This document shows positions 32,442 to 39,830 of a stretch of 55,751 nt of DNA, one piece after another. Under the pieces are notes generated by a model. It saw only the letters and a program-made list of their open reading frames with translations, was not told the DNA's origin and did no database searches. The stretch is from Nitrospiraceae bacterium UBA6905 (GTDB taxonomy: Bacteria > Nitrospirota > Thermodesulfovibrionia > Thermodesulfovibrionales > UBA6898). The position numbers and the translations under genes are program-made. The stretch covers positions 1 through 55,751 of the forward strand of contig DKBH01000031.1 of NCBI GenBank assembly GCA_002451165.1, in the 5' to 3' direction. Position 1 is the first letter of the stretch. Every line of letters starts with the position of its first letter.

Positions 32442-33715
32442 ATATAACCTTTGTTATACCGAAGTGGCCTGAGGGTTCGATCTGGGCGAACATGGTCTTT
32501 CGATTTCCCTATCTCTGCGTGACCACGCTCGCCGCCCTTACCCCTTCTGATATCGGGATCACCATTCAGGACGAAAATGTGCAAGATATCAAGTATGAAG
32601 GCTTTGACCTCGCAGCCATCTCGATTATGACACCCCTTGCGCTCCGGGGATACGAGCTGGCTGACCGGTTCAGGGAGATCGGTACAAAAGTTATCATAGG
32701 CGGATTCCATGCAACATGGCTTCCTGATGAGGCCGGCAGTCATGCTGACGCCGTGATGATCGGCGAGGCAGACACGGTATGGCAAACCATCATCAAGGAT
32801 GCGGCGGACGGCAGACTCAAGAAACGCTATGCTCCGCTCGCTGTGTTTAATCTGGCCGGACTTCGGCCTGCCCGTAGGGATTTGCTGAAGAAAAAGGGCT
32901 ACTTCTTCACCAACACTATCCAGACTACGCGCGGATGTCCCTTTGACTGTGACTTCTGCTCTGTTACCGCCTTTTACGGAAATACTTACCGGTATCGCCC
33001 GCTGGAGGAGATTGAGAAGGAGCTCAAAACCATATCCGGCGGAGCGAATTTCCTGTTTATCGTCGATGACAATATCACCGGCAACCCCGGCTATGCAAAA
33101 AAACTCTTCTCGCTTCTGAAACGGTATCCTTTCAAATGGCTCAGCCAAACCTCCATAACCTTTGCGGAGGACGACGAACTGCTGCAACTCGCCCGGGAGA
33201 GCGGCTGTTACGGGATGTTTATCGGTTTCGAGACGCTGACGCAGGAAGGCCTAAACAGCCTGAACAAAAGCTTCAATAGGGCAGGAAAGTATGCCGAAGC
33301 CATTAAACGTATCCATGACCAAGGTATCGGCATACAGGGCTCGTTCATCTTCGGATATGAGTGGGATACCAAAGCCTCCTTTGAGACTGTGGTCAACTTC
33401 GCCGAACGGAACCGCCTCGACAGCACACTTTTTACGATCCTGACGCCCTACCCGGGCACAAAGGTCTTCAACCGCATGATGCAGGAGGGAAGGATTCTGA
33501 CCATGGACTGGTCTAAGTACGACATGGCCCATGTCGTCTATCGGCCCCGGAATATGACGCCCGAGGAGCTGCAGAAAGGGTATCTCTGGGCAAACCGACA
33601 GTTCTATTCCTGGGGATCGATGCTCAAGCGGCTTCCGGCATGGCGAAGGAGTCTGACGGTCTTCGGACCCATGAACTGGGGTTTCAAGAGGGCTTGGCAG
33701 GACTTTTCCTACTGA
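32438..33715 (+). CDS. B12-binding-domain radical SAM protein (first of three)
   Basis: A 425-residue cobalamin-type radical SAM enzyme. The N-terminal B12-binding-like Rossmann region (about 1-130) has LAAISIMTPLALRGYELAD and IIGGFHATWLPDEA. The radical SAM core starts at RGCPFDCDFC (about 166-175, CxxxCxxC) and runs to about 370, including FIVDDNITG and TILTPYPGTKVF. No clear DxHxxG cobalamin motif is present, so cofactor binding may be base-off and atypical. Relatives are named lipid-biosynthesis B12/radical SAM proteins when found beside KS genes. It overlaps its neighbours on both sides. Confidence 0.88.
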   Translation: MNITFVIPKWPEGSIWANMVFRFPYLCVTTLAALTPSDIGITIQDENVQDIKYEGFDLAAISIMTPLALRGYELADRFREIGTKVIIGGFHATWLPDEAGSHADAVMIGEADTVWQTIIKDAADGRLKKRYAPLAVFNLAGLRPARRDLLKKKGYFFTNTIQTTRGCPFDCDFCSVTAFYGNTYRYRPLEEIEKELKTISGGANFLFIVDDNITGNPGYAKKLFSLLKRYPFKWLSQTSITFAEDDELLQLARESGCYGMFIGFETLTQEGLNSLNKSFNRAGKYAEAIKRIHDQGIGIQGSFIFGYEWDTKASFETVVNFAERNRLDSTLFTILTPYPGTKVFNRMMQEGRILTMDWSKYDMAHVVYRPRNMTPEELQKGYLWANRQFYSWGSMLKRLPAWRRSLTVFGPMNWGFKRAWQDFSY

Positions 33716-34128
33716 TGTCCCGTAACTACCGAGCAACGATCAGGGATTTTCTTAGGAAGGGTCTGCTGCCATCGGAGATCGCCTTTGCCATTGCCCTGGG
33801 CAACTTCGTCGGCATACTGCCTTTTCTCGGACTGCACACGGTAATGGCGATCGGTCTTGCCTATCTGCTGAGGCTGAATATCGTCATCGTCTTTCTCGGC
33901 ACCCAGATATCAAATCCCTTCTCCTTTCCCTTCATCCTTTTCGTCAGCGCCCAGCTCGGCAACTTGTTGCTACGCGGCAGCTTAATGGATCTGCAGTTCA
34001 CGAGCGACCTCTCGGTCCTGAAGACCTACGTTATGCCGACGATGATCGGAAGTATTGTCCTCGGACTCACCGTCAGCACACTTTCCTATGTCCTGACCCT
34101 CGTGGTAGCGAGGAGGTTCAGGTCATGA
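33715..34128 (+). CDS. DUF2062 membrane protein
   Basis: A 137-residue inner-membrane protein. A short basic N-terminus (SRNYRATIRDFLRKG) is followed by hydrophobic segments around AFAIALGNFVGILPFLGLHT, VMAIGLAYLLRLNIVIVFLG and a C-terminal hairpin (VLGLTVSTLSYVLTLVVA). The QISNPFSFPFILF loop is characteristic of DUF2062. Its start overlaps the previous stop (TGATG), and its end overlaps the next start. Function is unknown. Being embedded between radical SAM genes suggests it holds or moves the lipid product at the membrane, which is inference. Confidence 0.85.
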   Translation: MSRNYRATIRDFLRKGLLPSEIAFAIALGNFVGILPFLGLHTVMAIGLAYLLRLNIVIVFLGTQISNPFSFPFILFVSAQLGNLLLRGSLMDLQFTSDLSVLKTYVMPTMIGSIVLGLTVSTLSYVLTLVVARRFRS

Positions 34129-35465
34129 AGATCCTGCTGACCTATCCGTACAAGGAAGATGCATACCGTAAGGTGGGCTTCATCCTGCCGCCGCTCGGCA
34201 TAGCTTATATCGCCGCAATGCTCAGGGAAAACGGCCACGACGTCCGTATTGTCGATTACAACGTGACGGACGAAAAGACCGATTTCGGCAAATTCGACCT
34301 GGTAGGCATCTCGACCGACACCAGCAGATACAAGAGCAGCCTGCGGATAGCCAAAGATGCGAAGGCTGCAGGATGCACTGTCGTCATGGGCGGGCCACAT
34401 GTAAGTTATAGGGATGAAGAAGCGCTCAGGACCGAATTCTGCGATTTTGTTGTCCGCGAGGAAGGTGAACAAACCATGCTCGAGCTTGCCGGTGCCATGA
34501 GCACAAAACAGACTGCCGATGTACAAGGTATCAGCTATCTGTCGAACGGCAAACTGCAGCGCAACCCGGGACGCGGCTTCATGGAGAACATAGATCACTT
34601 GCTTCCGGCACGTGACCTTCTCGATATGAATGCATACCGCCACCTCGAGATGGGTGGACGCAAAATGACCTCGATCCTGACCAGCAGGGGATGCCCCTTC
34701 GGTTGCTCCTTCTGCTGCTCTACAGAGTTCAGCGGAAGAACGTGGCGGGCCCGGAGCCCGCTCAAGGTCGTTGACGAGATTACCGAGATCGTCACGCAGT
34801 ACGGTTTCGACGGCATCGCCTTCCTTGACGACAATTTCACGCTCGATCCCGGTAGGGTTGTCAGCATCTGCGAAGAAATCCTGCGGAGAAACCTCGACAT
34901 CTACTGGTGGTGCTTTTCCCGAGCCGACACCCTGCTGAAAAACGAGGACATGGTTGCGCTGATGGCGTTGGCAGGCTGCAAATACATCTTCATCGGTTTT
35001 GAATCCCGCCATCAAAAGACCCTTGACAGCTATCATAAAAAAACGTCCGATGTCATGCCAAGAGACGTGACCAGACTCCTGAAGCGGCACCGGATCTCGG
35101 TGCACGGGAGCTTCATAATCGGGCATCCCCATGAAACCCGGGACATGATCAGGGATACGATACGATACGCAAAAGAGATCAATCCCCAGGCTGTACAGTT
35201 CACGATCCTTACGCCCTATCCCGGCACCAGACTCTATGAGGATGTGCAGGACAGAATCATCTGCCGTGACTGGGACCTGTATGACTGTCTTCACTCCGTG
35301 ATCAGGACTGACCATCTCAGCCGGAAGGACCTCGAAGGCCTACTGAAGAAGGCCTATGCATCGTTCTATCTTTCACCGAACAAGATCATGGCAGGCCTCT
35401 TCAGCAGCTTGAGGGGAAAAGGCATCAAGCTCAGCTCCATCATCAAGATATTCCGGGGTCTGTAA
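34125..35465 (+). CDS. B12-binding-domain radical SAM protein (second of three)
   Basis: A 446-residue enzyme. The cobalamin-binding-like domain (about 1-140) has PPLGIAYIAAMLRENGHDVR, DLVGISTDT and VVMGGPHVSYRDEEAL. The radical SAM core starts at RGCPFGCSFC (about 188-197), followed by a further Cys (CSTEF), FLDDNFTLD and a conserved late motif TILTPYPGTRLYED. It resembles the magnesium-protoporphyrin cyclase/BchE-like and hopanoid-methylase-like class. Substrate is unknown; co-occurrence with KS-alpha/CLF suggests lipid or polyketide tailoring. The extra cysteine next to the cluster motif is notable. Confidence 0.88.
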   Translation: MKILLTYPYKEDAYRKVGFILPPLGIAYIAAMLRENGHDVRIVDYNVTDEKTDFGKFDLVGISTDTSRYKSSLRIAKDAKAAGCTVVMGGPHVSYRDEEALRTEFCDFVVREEGEQTMLELAGAMSTKQTADVQGISYLSNGKLQRNPGRGFMENIDHLLPARDLLDMNAYRHLEMGGRKMTSILTSRGCPFGCSFCCSTEFSGRTWRARSPLKVVDEITEIVTQYGFDGIAFLDDNFTLDPGRVVSICEEILRRNLDIYWWCFSRADTLLKNEDMVALMALAGCKYIFIGFESRHQKTLDSYHKKTSDVMPRDVTRLLKRHRISVHGSFIIGHPHETRDMIRDTIRYAKEINPQAVQFTILTPYPGTRLYEDVQDRIICRDWDLYDCLHSVIRTDHLSRKDLEGLLKKAYASFYLSPNKIMAGLFSSLRGKGIKLSSIIKIFRGL

Positions 35466-35469
35466 GCAG

Positions 35470-36804
35470 ATGCGGGTACTCCTCATATCGCCGAACAGGG
35501 AGCATCTTCCTGACCCCGCATTCCCGCTCGGTCTTGCATACGTCGCGGCAGCACTCAAGCGCCACGGCCATGCCGTCCGCCTGCTCGACCTCTGCTTCGT
35601 CAGCGAACCCGAACAGGCGATAGCTGACGTCATCGCAGGATTTCCTCCGGAGATAATCGGTATGTCGCTCAGAAATATCGACGATGTCGCCTACCCGAAG
35701 AGGCATTCCTACCTCCGGGACTACCATGGCGCCATGACTGCAGTCAGAAGGCATACGCCAGCTCCGGTCGTGCTCGGCGGTTCTGGATTCACGATCATGC
35801 CGGGATCGTTCATGCGGGAACTCGACGCAGACTTCGGCATCACGGGCGAAGGAGAAGAGGCGTTTCCACAGCTGCTGGAGGATATCTCATCCTGCAGACG
35901 TATGGAGCGCGGCAGTGTAAGGAAAGCCTCATCAAGGATCAGGGAGATCGACGCGACCGTGCCGGACAGGAGTCTCTTCGATATTGCCAGCTATCACCGT
36001 CTCGGCGGCATGCTGAACATCCAGACGAAGCGGGGTTGCCCCTTTCGCTGTATCTACTGCACCTATCCCACCGTCGAGGGAAGAAGGATGAGGTTGAGAA
36101 GCCCGTACGCTGTTGCAGATGAGCTGGAGCAGGTCATGCTGTATACAGGCGTCCGTCATTTTTTCATCGTCGACAGTGTATTTAACTATCCTGTTGAGCA
36201 TGCACAGGCGGTATGCAGAGAGATCATCAAACGCAGACTTGATATCGCCTGGTCCTGTTATGCAAGCCCTGCGCATATGACCCGTGAGCTTGCAGCTCTC
36301 ATGGCACAGGCAGGATGCTCCGGCGTTGAGTTCGGCACTGACTCGCTTGAGGATAACGTACTGAGAAGACTCGGCAAGAGCTTTACCGTGCGAACGGCTC
36401 GGATAGCATCAGAAATCTGCAGATCCAACGGCCTAAAGTTCTGTCACTTCGTGTTTGCCGGGGCACCGGGTGACACAGACGCAACGGTGCAGACAACGAT
36501 GAAACGGCTTGAGGAACTCCAGCCCGATGCCGTAGTTGTCATGACCGGCATACGGGTCTTCCCCGGGACGGTCCTTGCCGACCTTGCTCGTCGTGATTTA
36601 GGGATATCCGTGCCCGGGCTCGATCCCGTCTTCTATCTCTCCCCCCTGATCAGAAACTATGATAACGTTCGTGAAGAAATTTGGAAGAAAAGGAATTGGG
36701 TCATGCCCGGCTATGAGATCAATATCCATTGCCGTCTTCAGCAGAAACTCCGCGAGCAGGGCATCAGGGGTCCTCTCTGGGAACATCTTTTGCAAAAACG
36801 CTGA
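35470..36804 (+). CDS. B12-binding-domain radical SAM protein (third of three)
   Basis: A 444-residue enzyme of the same class, starting four bases after the previous stop. The N-terminal domain shows PAFPLGLAYVAAALKRHGHA, IIGMSLRNIDD and VVLGGSGFTIMPG. The core has RGCPFRCIYCTYP (CxxxCxxC near 190), then FFIVDSVFNYP and FCHFVFAGAPGDTDATV. It is more divergent from the other two than they are from each other. It is the last gene of the operon. A decayed cytochrome gene on the opposite strand begins at once after its stop. Confidence 0.88.
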   Translation: MRVLLISPNREHLPDPAFPLGLAYVAAALKRHGHAVRLLDLCFVSEPEQAIADVIAGFPPEIIGMSLRNIDDVAYPKRHSYLRDYHGAMTAVRRHTPAPVVLGGSGFTIMPGSFMRELDADFGITGEGEEAFPQLLEDISSCRRMERGSVRKASSRIREIDATVPDRSLFDIASYHRLGGMLNIQTKRGCPFRCIYCTYPTVEGRRMRLRSPYAVADELEQVMLYTGVRHFFIVDSVFNYPVEHAQAVCREIIKRRLDIAWSCYASPAHMTRELAALMAQAGCSGVEFGTDSLEDNVLRRLGKSFTVRTARIASEICRSNGLKFCHFVFAGAPGDTDATVQTTMKRLEELQPDAVVVMTGIRVFPGTVLADLARRDLGISVPGLDPVFYLSPLIRNYDNVREEIWKKRNWVMPGYEINIHCRLQQKLREQGIRGPLWEHLLQKR

Positions 36805-37034
36805 TCACCTCTTATGCCAACTATAACAGAGCGGGTCTGTGGACATTTGTTCATTACGCTCTGGAGAGACCTTTTCCTTTCCGGGCACATGAAACAATCC
36901 TCGAACCCGAGGGCTTCATGCATCCTGACCATCTTGGGGTTCTTGCTGTGGCATACCGTAAATGAGGTAGATCCCGGAGATGGCAGGCAGACTGTCACCC
37001 CGAAACAGAGGGCAATGATCGTCGCTGTCCTCAT
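36805..37034 (-). pseudogene. Decayed small multiheme cytochrome c
   Basis: The minus strand encodes a signal-peptide-like start (MRTATIIALCFGVTVC) and then FTVCHSKNPKMVRMHEALG and EDCFMC. After a one-base change of frame it continues PGKEKVSPERNEQMSTDPLC and YSWHKR, then stop. The order is that of a small triheme protein, but every CxxCH is broken: FTVCH lacks the first Cys, CFMCP has lost its His, and CYSWH has lost the second Cys. No good ribosome-binding site remains. I interpret this as a pseudogene; a sequencing error could explain the frameshift but not all three losses. Confidence 0.6.
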
Positions 37035-37098
37035 GAAAACGCTATAATATTCTGCATCCGGTTATTGTTCCGTAATGCCTCTCATATGCTGAAGGTGT

Positions 37099-37656
37099 TC
37101 AGGAGGGGCTGTCAAGTCTTCGTATGATCTCCTGGTTGGCCGCGGGAAAGTCATACTTGCAGACATCCTGCGGCAATACCCACAACACCTGGTCATGGAC
37201 GGTGGGCACGATCTCGCCGGAAAAGCGCATGATCCTGTATGCATGAAGTTCTACGGCAAGATGGGGGTAATCATAGCGGCTTGAGCAAAGAAACGCGCCG
37301 ATTTCTGCCTCTATGCCCAACTCCTCATGCAATTCTCGCTTCAGTGCCTGCTCCGGTGTTTCGTCGGGCTCCACTTTCCCTCCGGGAAATTCCCATTTTC
37401 CCCCAAGACGCCCTTCTTTCCGTCTCTGGGCAATGAGCACCTTGCCGCATGTCTGTATCACACCGGCAACAACCATGACTCTTGAAGGTTCTTTCATTTC
37501 CTCATTGTACCCGTAGCCTAGAGAAAAATTGTAGAGCTCACCTGATGCAACGATATATAATTTCACTATAGAAATCTTTTCCATCAAAAGAAGAGATTCC
37601 AATGAACGACTCTTCTGCAGTTCCGAACATAGAGTAGCAAGATCTCGCAAGTCCAT
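37099..37656 (-). CDS. mutT: MutT-like Nudix hydrolase
   Basis: Probable 8-oxo-(d)GTP diphosphatase sanitising the nucleotide pool. The Nudix box is complete: GGKVEPDETPEQALKRELHE followed by ELGI (GX5EX7REUXEEXGU). Upstream is VMVVAGVIQTCGKVLIAQRR and GGKWEFPGG, the usual MutT opening. MutT proteins are about 130 residues, so translation may really begin at Met54 (MKEPSRVMVV, 37497), preceded by GAGG at short spacing. The longer frame shown has AGAG seven bases before ATG and a 53-residue extension of no known kind. Start uncertain; family secure. Confidence 0.85.
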   Translation of the reverse strand: MDLRDLATLCSELQKSRSLESLLLMEKISIVKLYIVASGELYNFSLGYGYNEEMKEPSRVMVVAGVIQTCGKVLIAQRRKEGRLGGKWEFPGGKVEPDETPEQALKRELHEELGIEAEIGAFLCSSRYDYPHLAVELHAYRIMRFSGEIVPTVHDQVLWVLPQDVCKYDFPAANQEIIRRLDSPS

Positions 37657-37808
37657 AATAGCTCTTTTCTGTCAAGACTGCATCATCTCTGTGGCAAAAT
37701 GCGGACAAGGAATGCGTGGAGACACCCTATCTGCATAGTTCGACAAACAGAATTTCGATCTAAGAATAAGACAGAAGCATGTTCAATTCATCAGGATGCT
37801 CTTATATA

Positions 37809-37848
37809 TTCGGGCATTTTGCCTTCCCACCAGACTATAATGCCCGAA
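37809..37848. promoter_or_regulatory. Perfect inverted repeat upstream of sigma-54 promoter, candidate activator site
   Basis: Ten-base arms TTCGGGCATT and AATGCCCGAA are separated by 20 bases. They lie about 50-90 bases before the -24 box of the chemosensory operon, the usual place for an NtrC-type enhancer site. The likely binder is the NtrC-type regulator at the end of the operon. Binding is inferred. Confidence 0.5.
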
Positions 37849-37899
37849 AAGGGTGTAATCTTTCCGGATAATAATCCATCAAAATCAAGTAGTTGTCAC

Positions 37900-37916
37900 T
37901 TGGCATAGTGCTTGCC
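37900..37916 (+). promoter_or_regulatory. Sigma-54 (-24/-12) promoter of the chemosensory operon
   Basis: TTGGCATAGTGCTTGCC fits the TTGGCAC..N5..TTGC consensus, with the GG and GC elements at the required spacing. It lies 36 bases before the CheW start. An activator is needed, and an NtrC-family protein is encoded nearby. Confidence 0.75.
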
Positions 37917-37952
37917 ATAAAAGTTATCATGAACGAAAGGAAGGTGAGCGTT

Positions 37953-38432
37953 ATGGTCAAGAATCTTCAACTCGTCGTTTTTAGTATAGGTAAAGAGCAT
38001 TATGGTGTCAGCATTGAAGCAGTTCAGGAAATTGTTCAGGTGCCAGAACTGACCGTCGTCCCCGACGCCCCTGCTGTCCTTAAAGGTGTCATCAATTTGA
38101 GGGGCAAGGTTGTGCCGGTCATCGACCTGAGAAAACGGATGAGGCTGACAGAAGCACCGGAAACTTACGCTAAAAGGATTCTAGTAACAGAACATAACGG
38201 TTATTTAGTTGGGCTTCTTGTCGATACTGTTTCAGAGGTTTGCAAGGTTCTTCCCGACGCTGTAGATGCACCTCCGGAAATGATCAAGGCGGTGGGCATT
38301 GAATACATCACAGGAGTAGTCAAATCAGACGCAGGACTGATTATTCTACTCGATCTAAGACAAATATTGTCCATCAACGACACGAGGTCGCTCGAAGCGC
38401 ACAAAAGTATTCTCGCTGATCAGGCTGCATGA
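37953..38432 (+). CDS. cheW: Chemotaxis coupling protein CheW
   Basis: Scaffold protein linking receptors to the CheA kinase. A 159-residue CheW domain: LQLVVFSIGKEHYGVSIEAV at the start, then IVQVPELTVVPDAPAVLKGV, INLRGKVVPVIDLRKRM, and the second subdomain LVGLLVDTVSEVCKV. The selected ATG follows AAGGTG at 6-base spacing; the two upstream in-frame starts would add non-family residues and overlap the sigma-54 promoter. It is the first gene of the operon. Confidence 0.93.
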   Translation: MVKNLQLVVFSIGKEHYGVSIEAVQEIVQVPELTVVPDAPAVLKGVINLRGKVVPVIDLRKRMRLTEAPETYAKRILVTEHNGYLVGLLVDTVSEVCKVLPDAVDAPPEMIKAVGIEYITGVVKSDAGLIILLDLRQILSINDTRSLEAHKSILADQAA

Positions 38433-38513
38433 AGCACGCATGTGAGCGTGAAGTGGGGCAGTTCCCGAACGGCGGGAGCGATCAGTCGCCAGCGAACCGA
38501 AGGAGGCAGGTAT

Positions 38514-39794
38514 ATGAGAAAGATCAGCAGATGGTTATTCGTTGTATGTTTGTTTTCATTGCTTGGATCAGCAAATGTTCCAGGCGAGCAGCCCGTAGTA
38601 AAAATAGGTATGAACTATCCGAGGACAGGGCCTTATTTCGCAGAAGGTCTGGATCAGTTCAGGGCAGCTGAAATGGCAGCAGATGAGATAAACACCGAGG
38701 GAGGAATCCTCGGCAGAAAAATAGAGATCTTATGGCGTGATTCACAGTCAAAGGTAGATGTCACTAAAAAAAATATCACGGAACTCATTGACAAGGAAGG
38801 AGTTCGAATGGTCTTCGGGGGATCGGCAAGCAGCGTAGCCGTTGCTGCGGGAGAGATTGCCGAACAGAAAGGAGTGCTCTTCTTCGGTACACTTACCTAT
38901 TCGACCGACACAACAGGGAAAGATGGACACCGCCATACATTTCGAGAATGCTACGACTCCTGGATGGCTGCCAAGGTGCTTTCGCGTTACATGAACAATA
39001 CCTTCAAAGGAAAGAAATATTTCTATATCACAGCCGACTACACGTGGGGTTGGACCACGGAAGGCTCCATGAGAAAGCTGACACATACGACAGACAGAAC
39101 GCTGCACCCCGGTGCGATGACACCGTTTCCCACAGCAACCCATAAGGATTTCAGGGCAGCGCTCGAAAAGGCTCGAGACGCCGATCCCGAGGTACTCGTC
39201 CTCGTGCTTTTTGGTACCGACATGAGCAATGCCATGAATATGGCGTATCAGATGGGTCTCAAGAAGAAGATGCGGATCGTCGTGCCGAATATTGTCGATA
39301 CGATGGCTGAGTCAGCAGGGCCATACGTTATGGAAGACGTAATTGGTGCACTTCCCTGGTCATGGAAAATCCCGTATCAATATAATTTTACCAAGGGGAA
39401 ATACTTCGTGGAAAAATTTGCTGAAAAGTATCACCGTTATCCCACGACATCGGGTGCATCGGCGTATACCATTCTCCACGAATACAAGAATGCCGTCGAA
39501 CGTGCAAAGACTTTCGATACTCCTTCCGTGATCAAGGCACTTGAGGGCCATGCCTATGCGTCGCTCAAGGACCAACAAGTCTGGCGGGACTTTGACCATC
39601 AGTCTGTACAGACGGTCTATGCCGTAAAGTGCAAGCCTGCGGGCGAGGTTCTGAAGGACAAGTACAAACAGGATTATTTTGAAATCATCGCTTCGCTCTC
39701 CGGTGAAGAAGCGGTGATCACAAAGAAGGAATGGAAGGCTCACCGGACTGCTTCCGGGAAATCAGCCTCACTGGAGAAACTTCCCGATGACTAA
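38514..39794 (+). CDS. Periplasmic ligand-binding protein, branched-chain amino acid type (Peripla_BP_6)
   Basis: An exported binding protein of 426 residues. Signal peptide MRKISRWLFVVCLFSLLGSA is followed by VKIGMNYPRTGPYFAEGLDQ, the LivJ/AmiC-like lobe I start. Family blocks are AAEMAADEINTEGGILGRKI, VFGGSASSVAVAAGEIAEQ and YFYITADYTWGW. AGGAGG lies seven bases before the ATG. No ABC permease genes accompany it. Its place between CheW and a chemoreceptor suggests that it senses a small carboxylate, amide or amino acid and docks on the receptor. Ligand unknown. Confidence 0.85.
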   Translation: MRKISRWLFVVCLFSLLGSANVPGEQPVVKIGMNYPRTGPYFAEGLDQFRAAEMAADEINTEGGILGRKIEILWRDSQSKVDVTKKNITELIDKEGVRMVFGGSASSVAVAAGEIAEQKGVLFFGTLTYSTDTTGKDGHRHTFRECYDSWMAAKVLSRYMNNTFKGKKYFYITADYTWGWTTEGSMRKLTHTTDRTLHPGAMTPFPTATHKDFRAALEKARDADPEVLVLVLFGTDMSNAMNMAYQMGLKKKMRIVVPNIVDTMAESAGPYVMEDVIGALPWSWKIPYQYNFTKGKYFVEKFAEKYHRYPTTSGASAYTILHEYKNAVERAKTFDTPSVIKALEGHAYASLKDQQVWRDFDHQSVQTVYAVKCKPAGEVLKDKYKQDYFEIIASLSGEEAVITKKEWKAHRTASGKSASLEKLPDD

Positions 39795-39830
39795 CCCCTG
39801 GACCAACCTATTACGGAAGGAGCCAAAGAC

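Noticed and set aside
32216..33187. 323-codon minus-strand open frame across KS-beta and a radical SAM gene
   Set aside because: Antisense shadow of high-GC coding DNA; the sense strand has unmistakable family motifs.
34086..35315. 409-codon minus-strand open frame over the second radical SAM gene
   Set aside because: Antisense shadow; the plus strand carries the CxxxCxxC enzyme.
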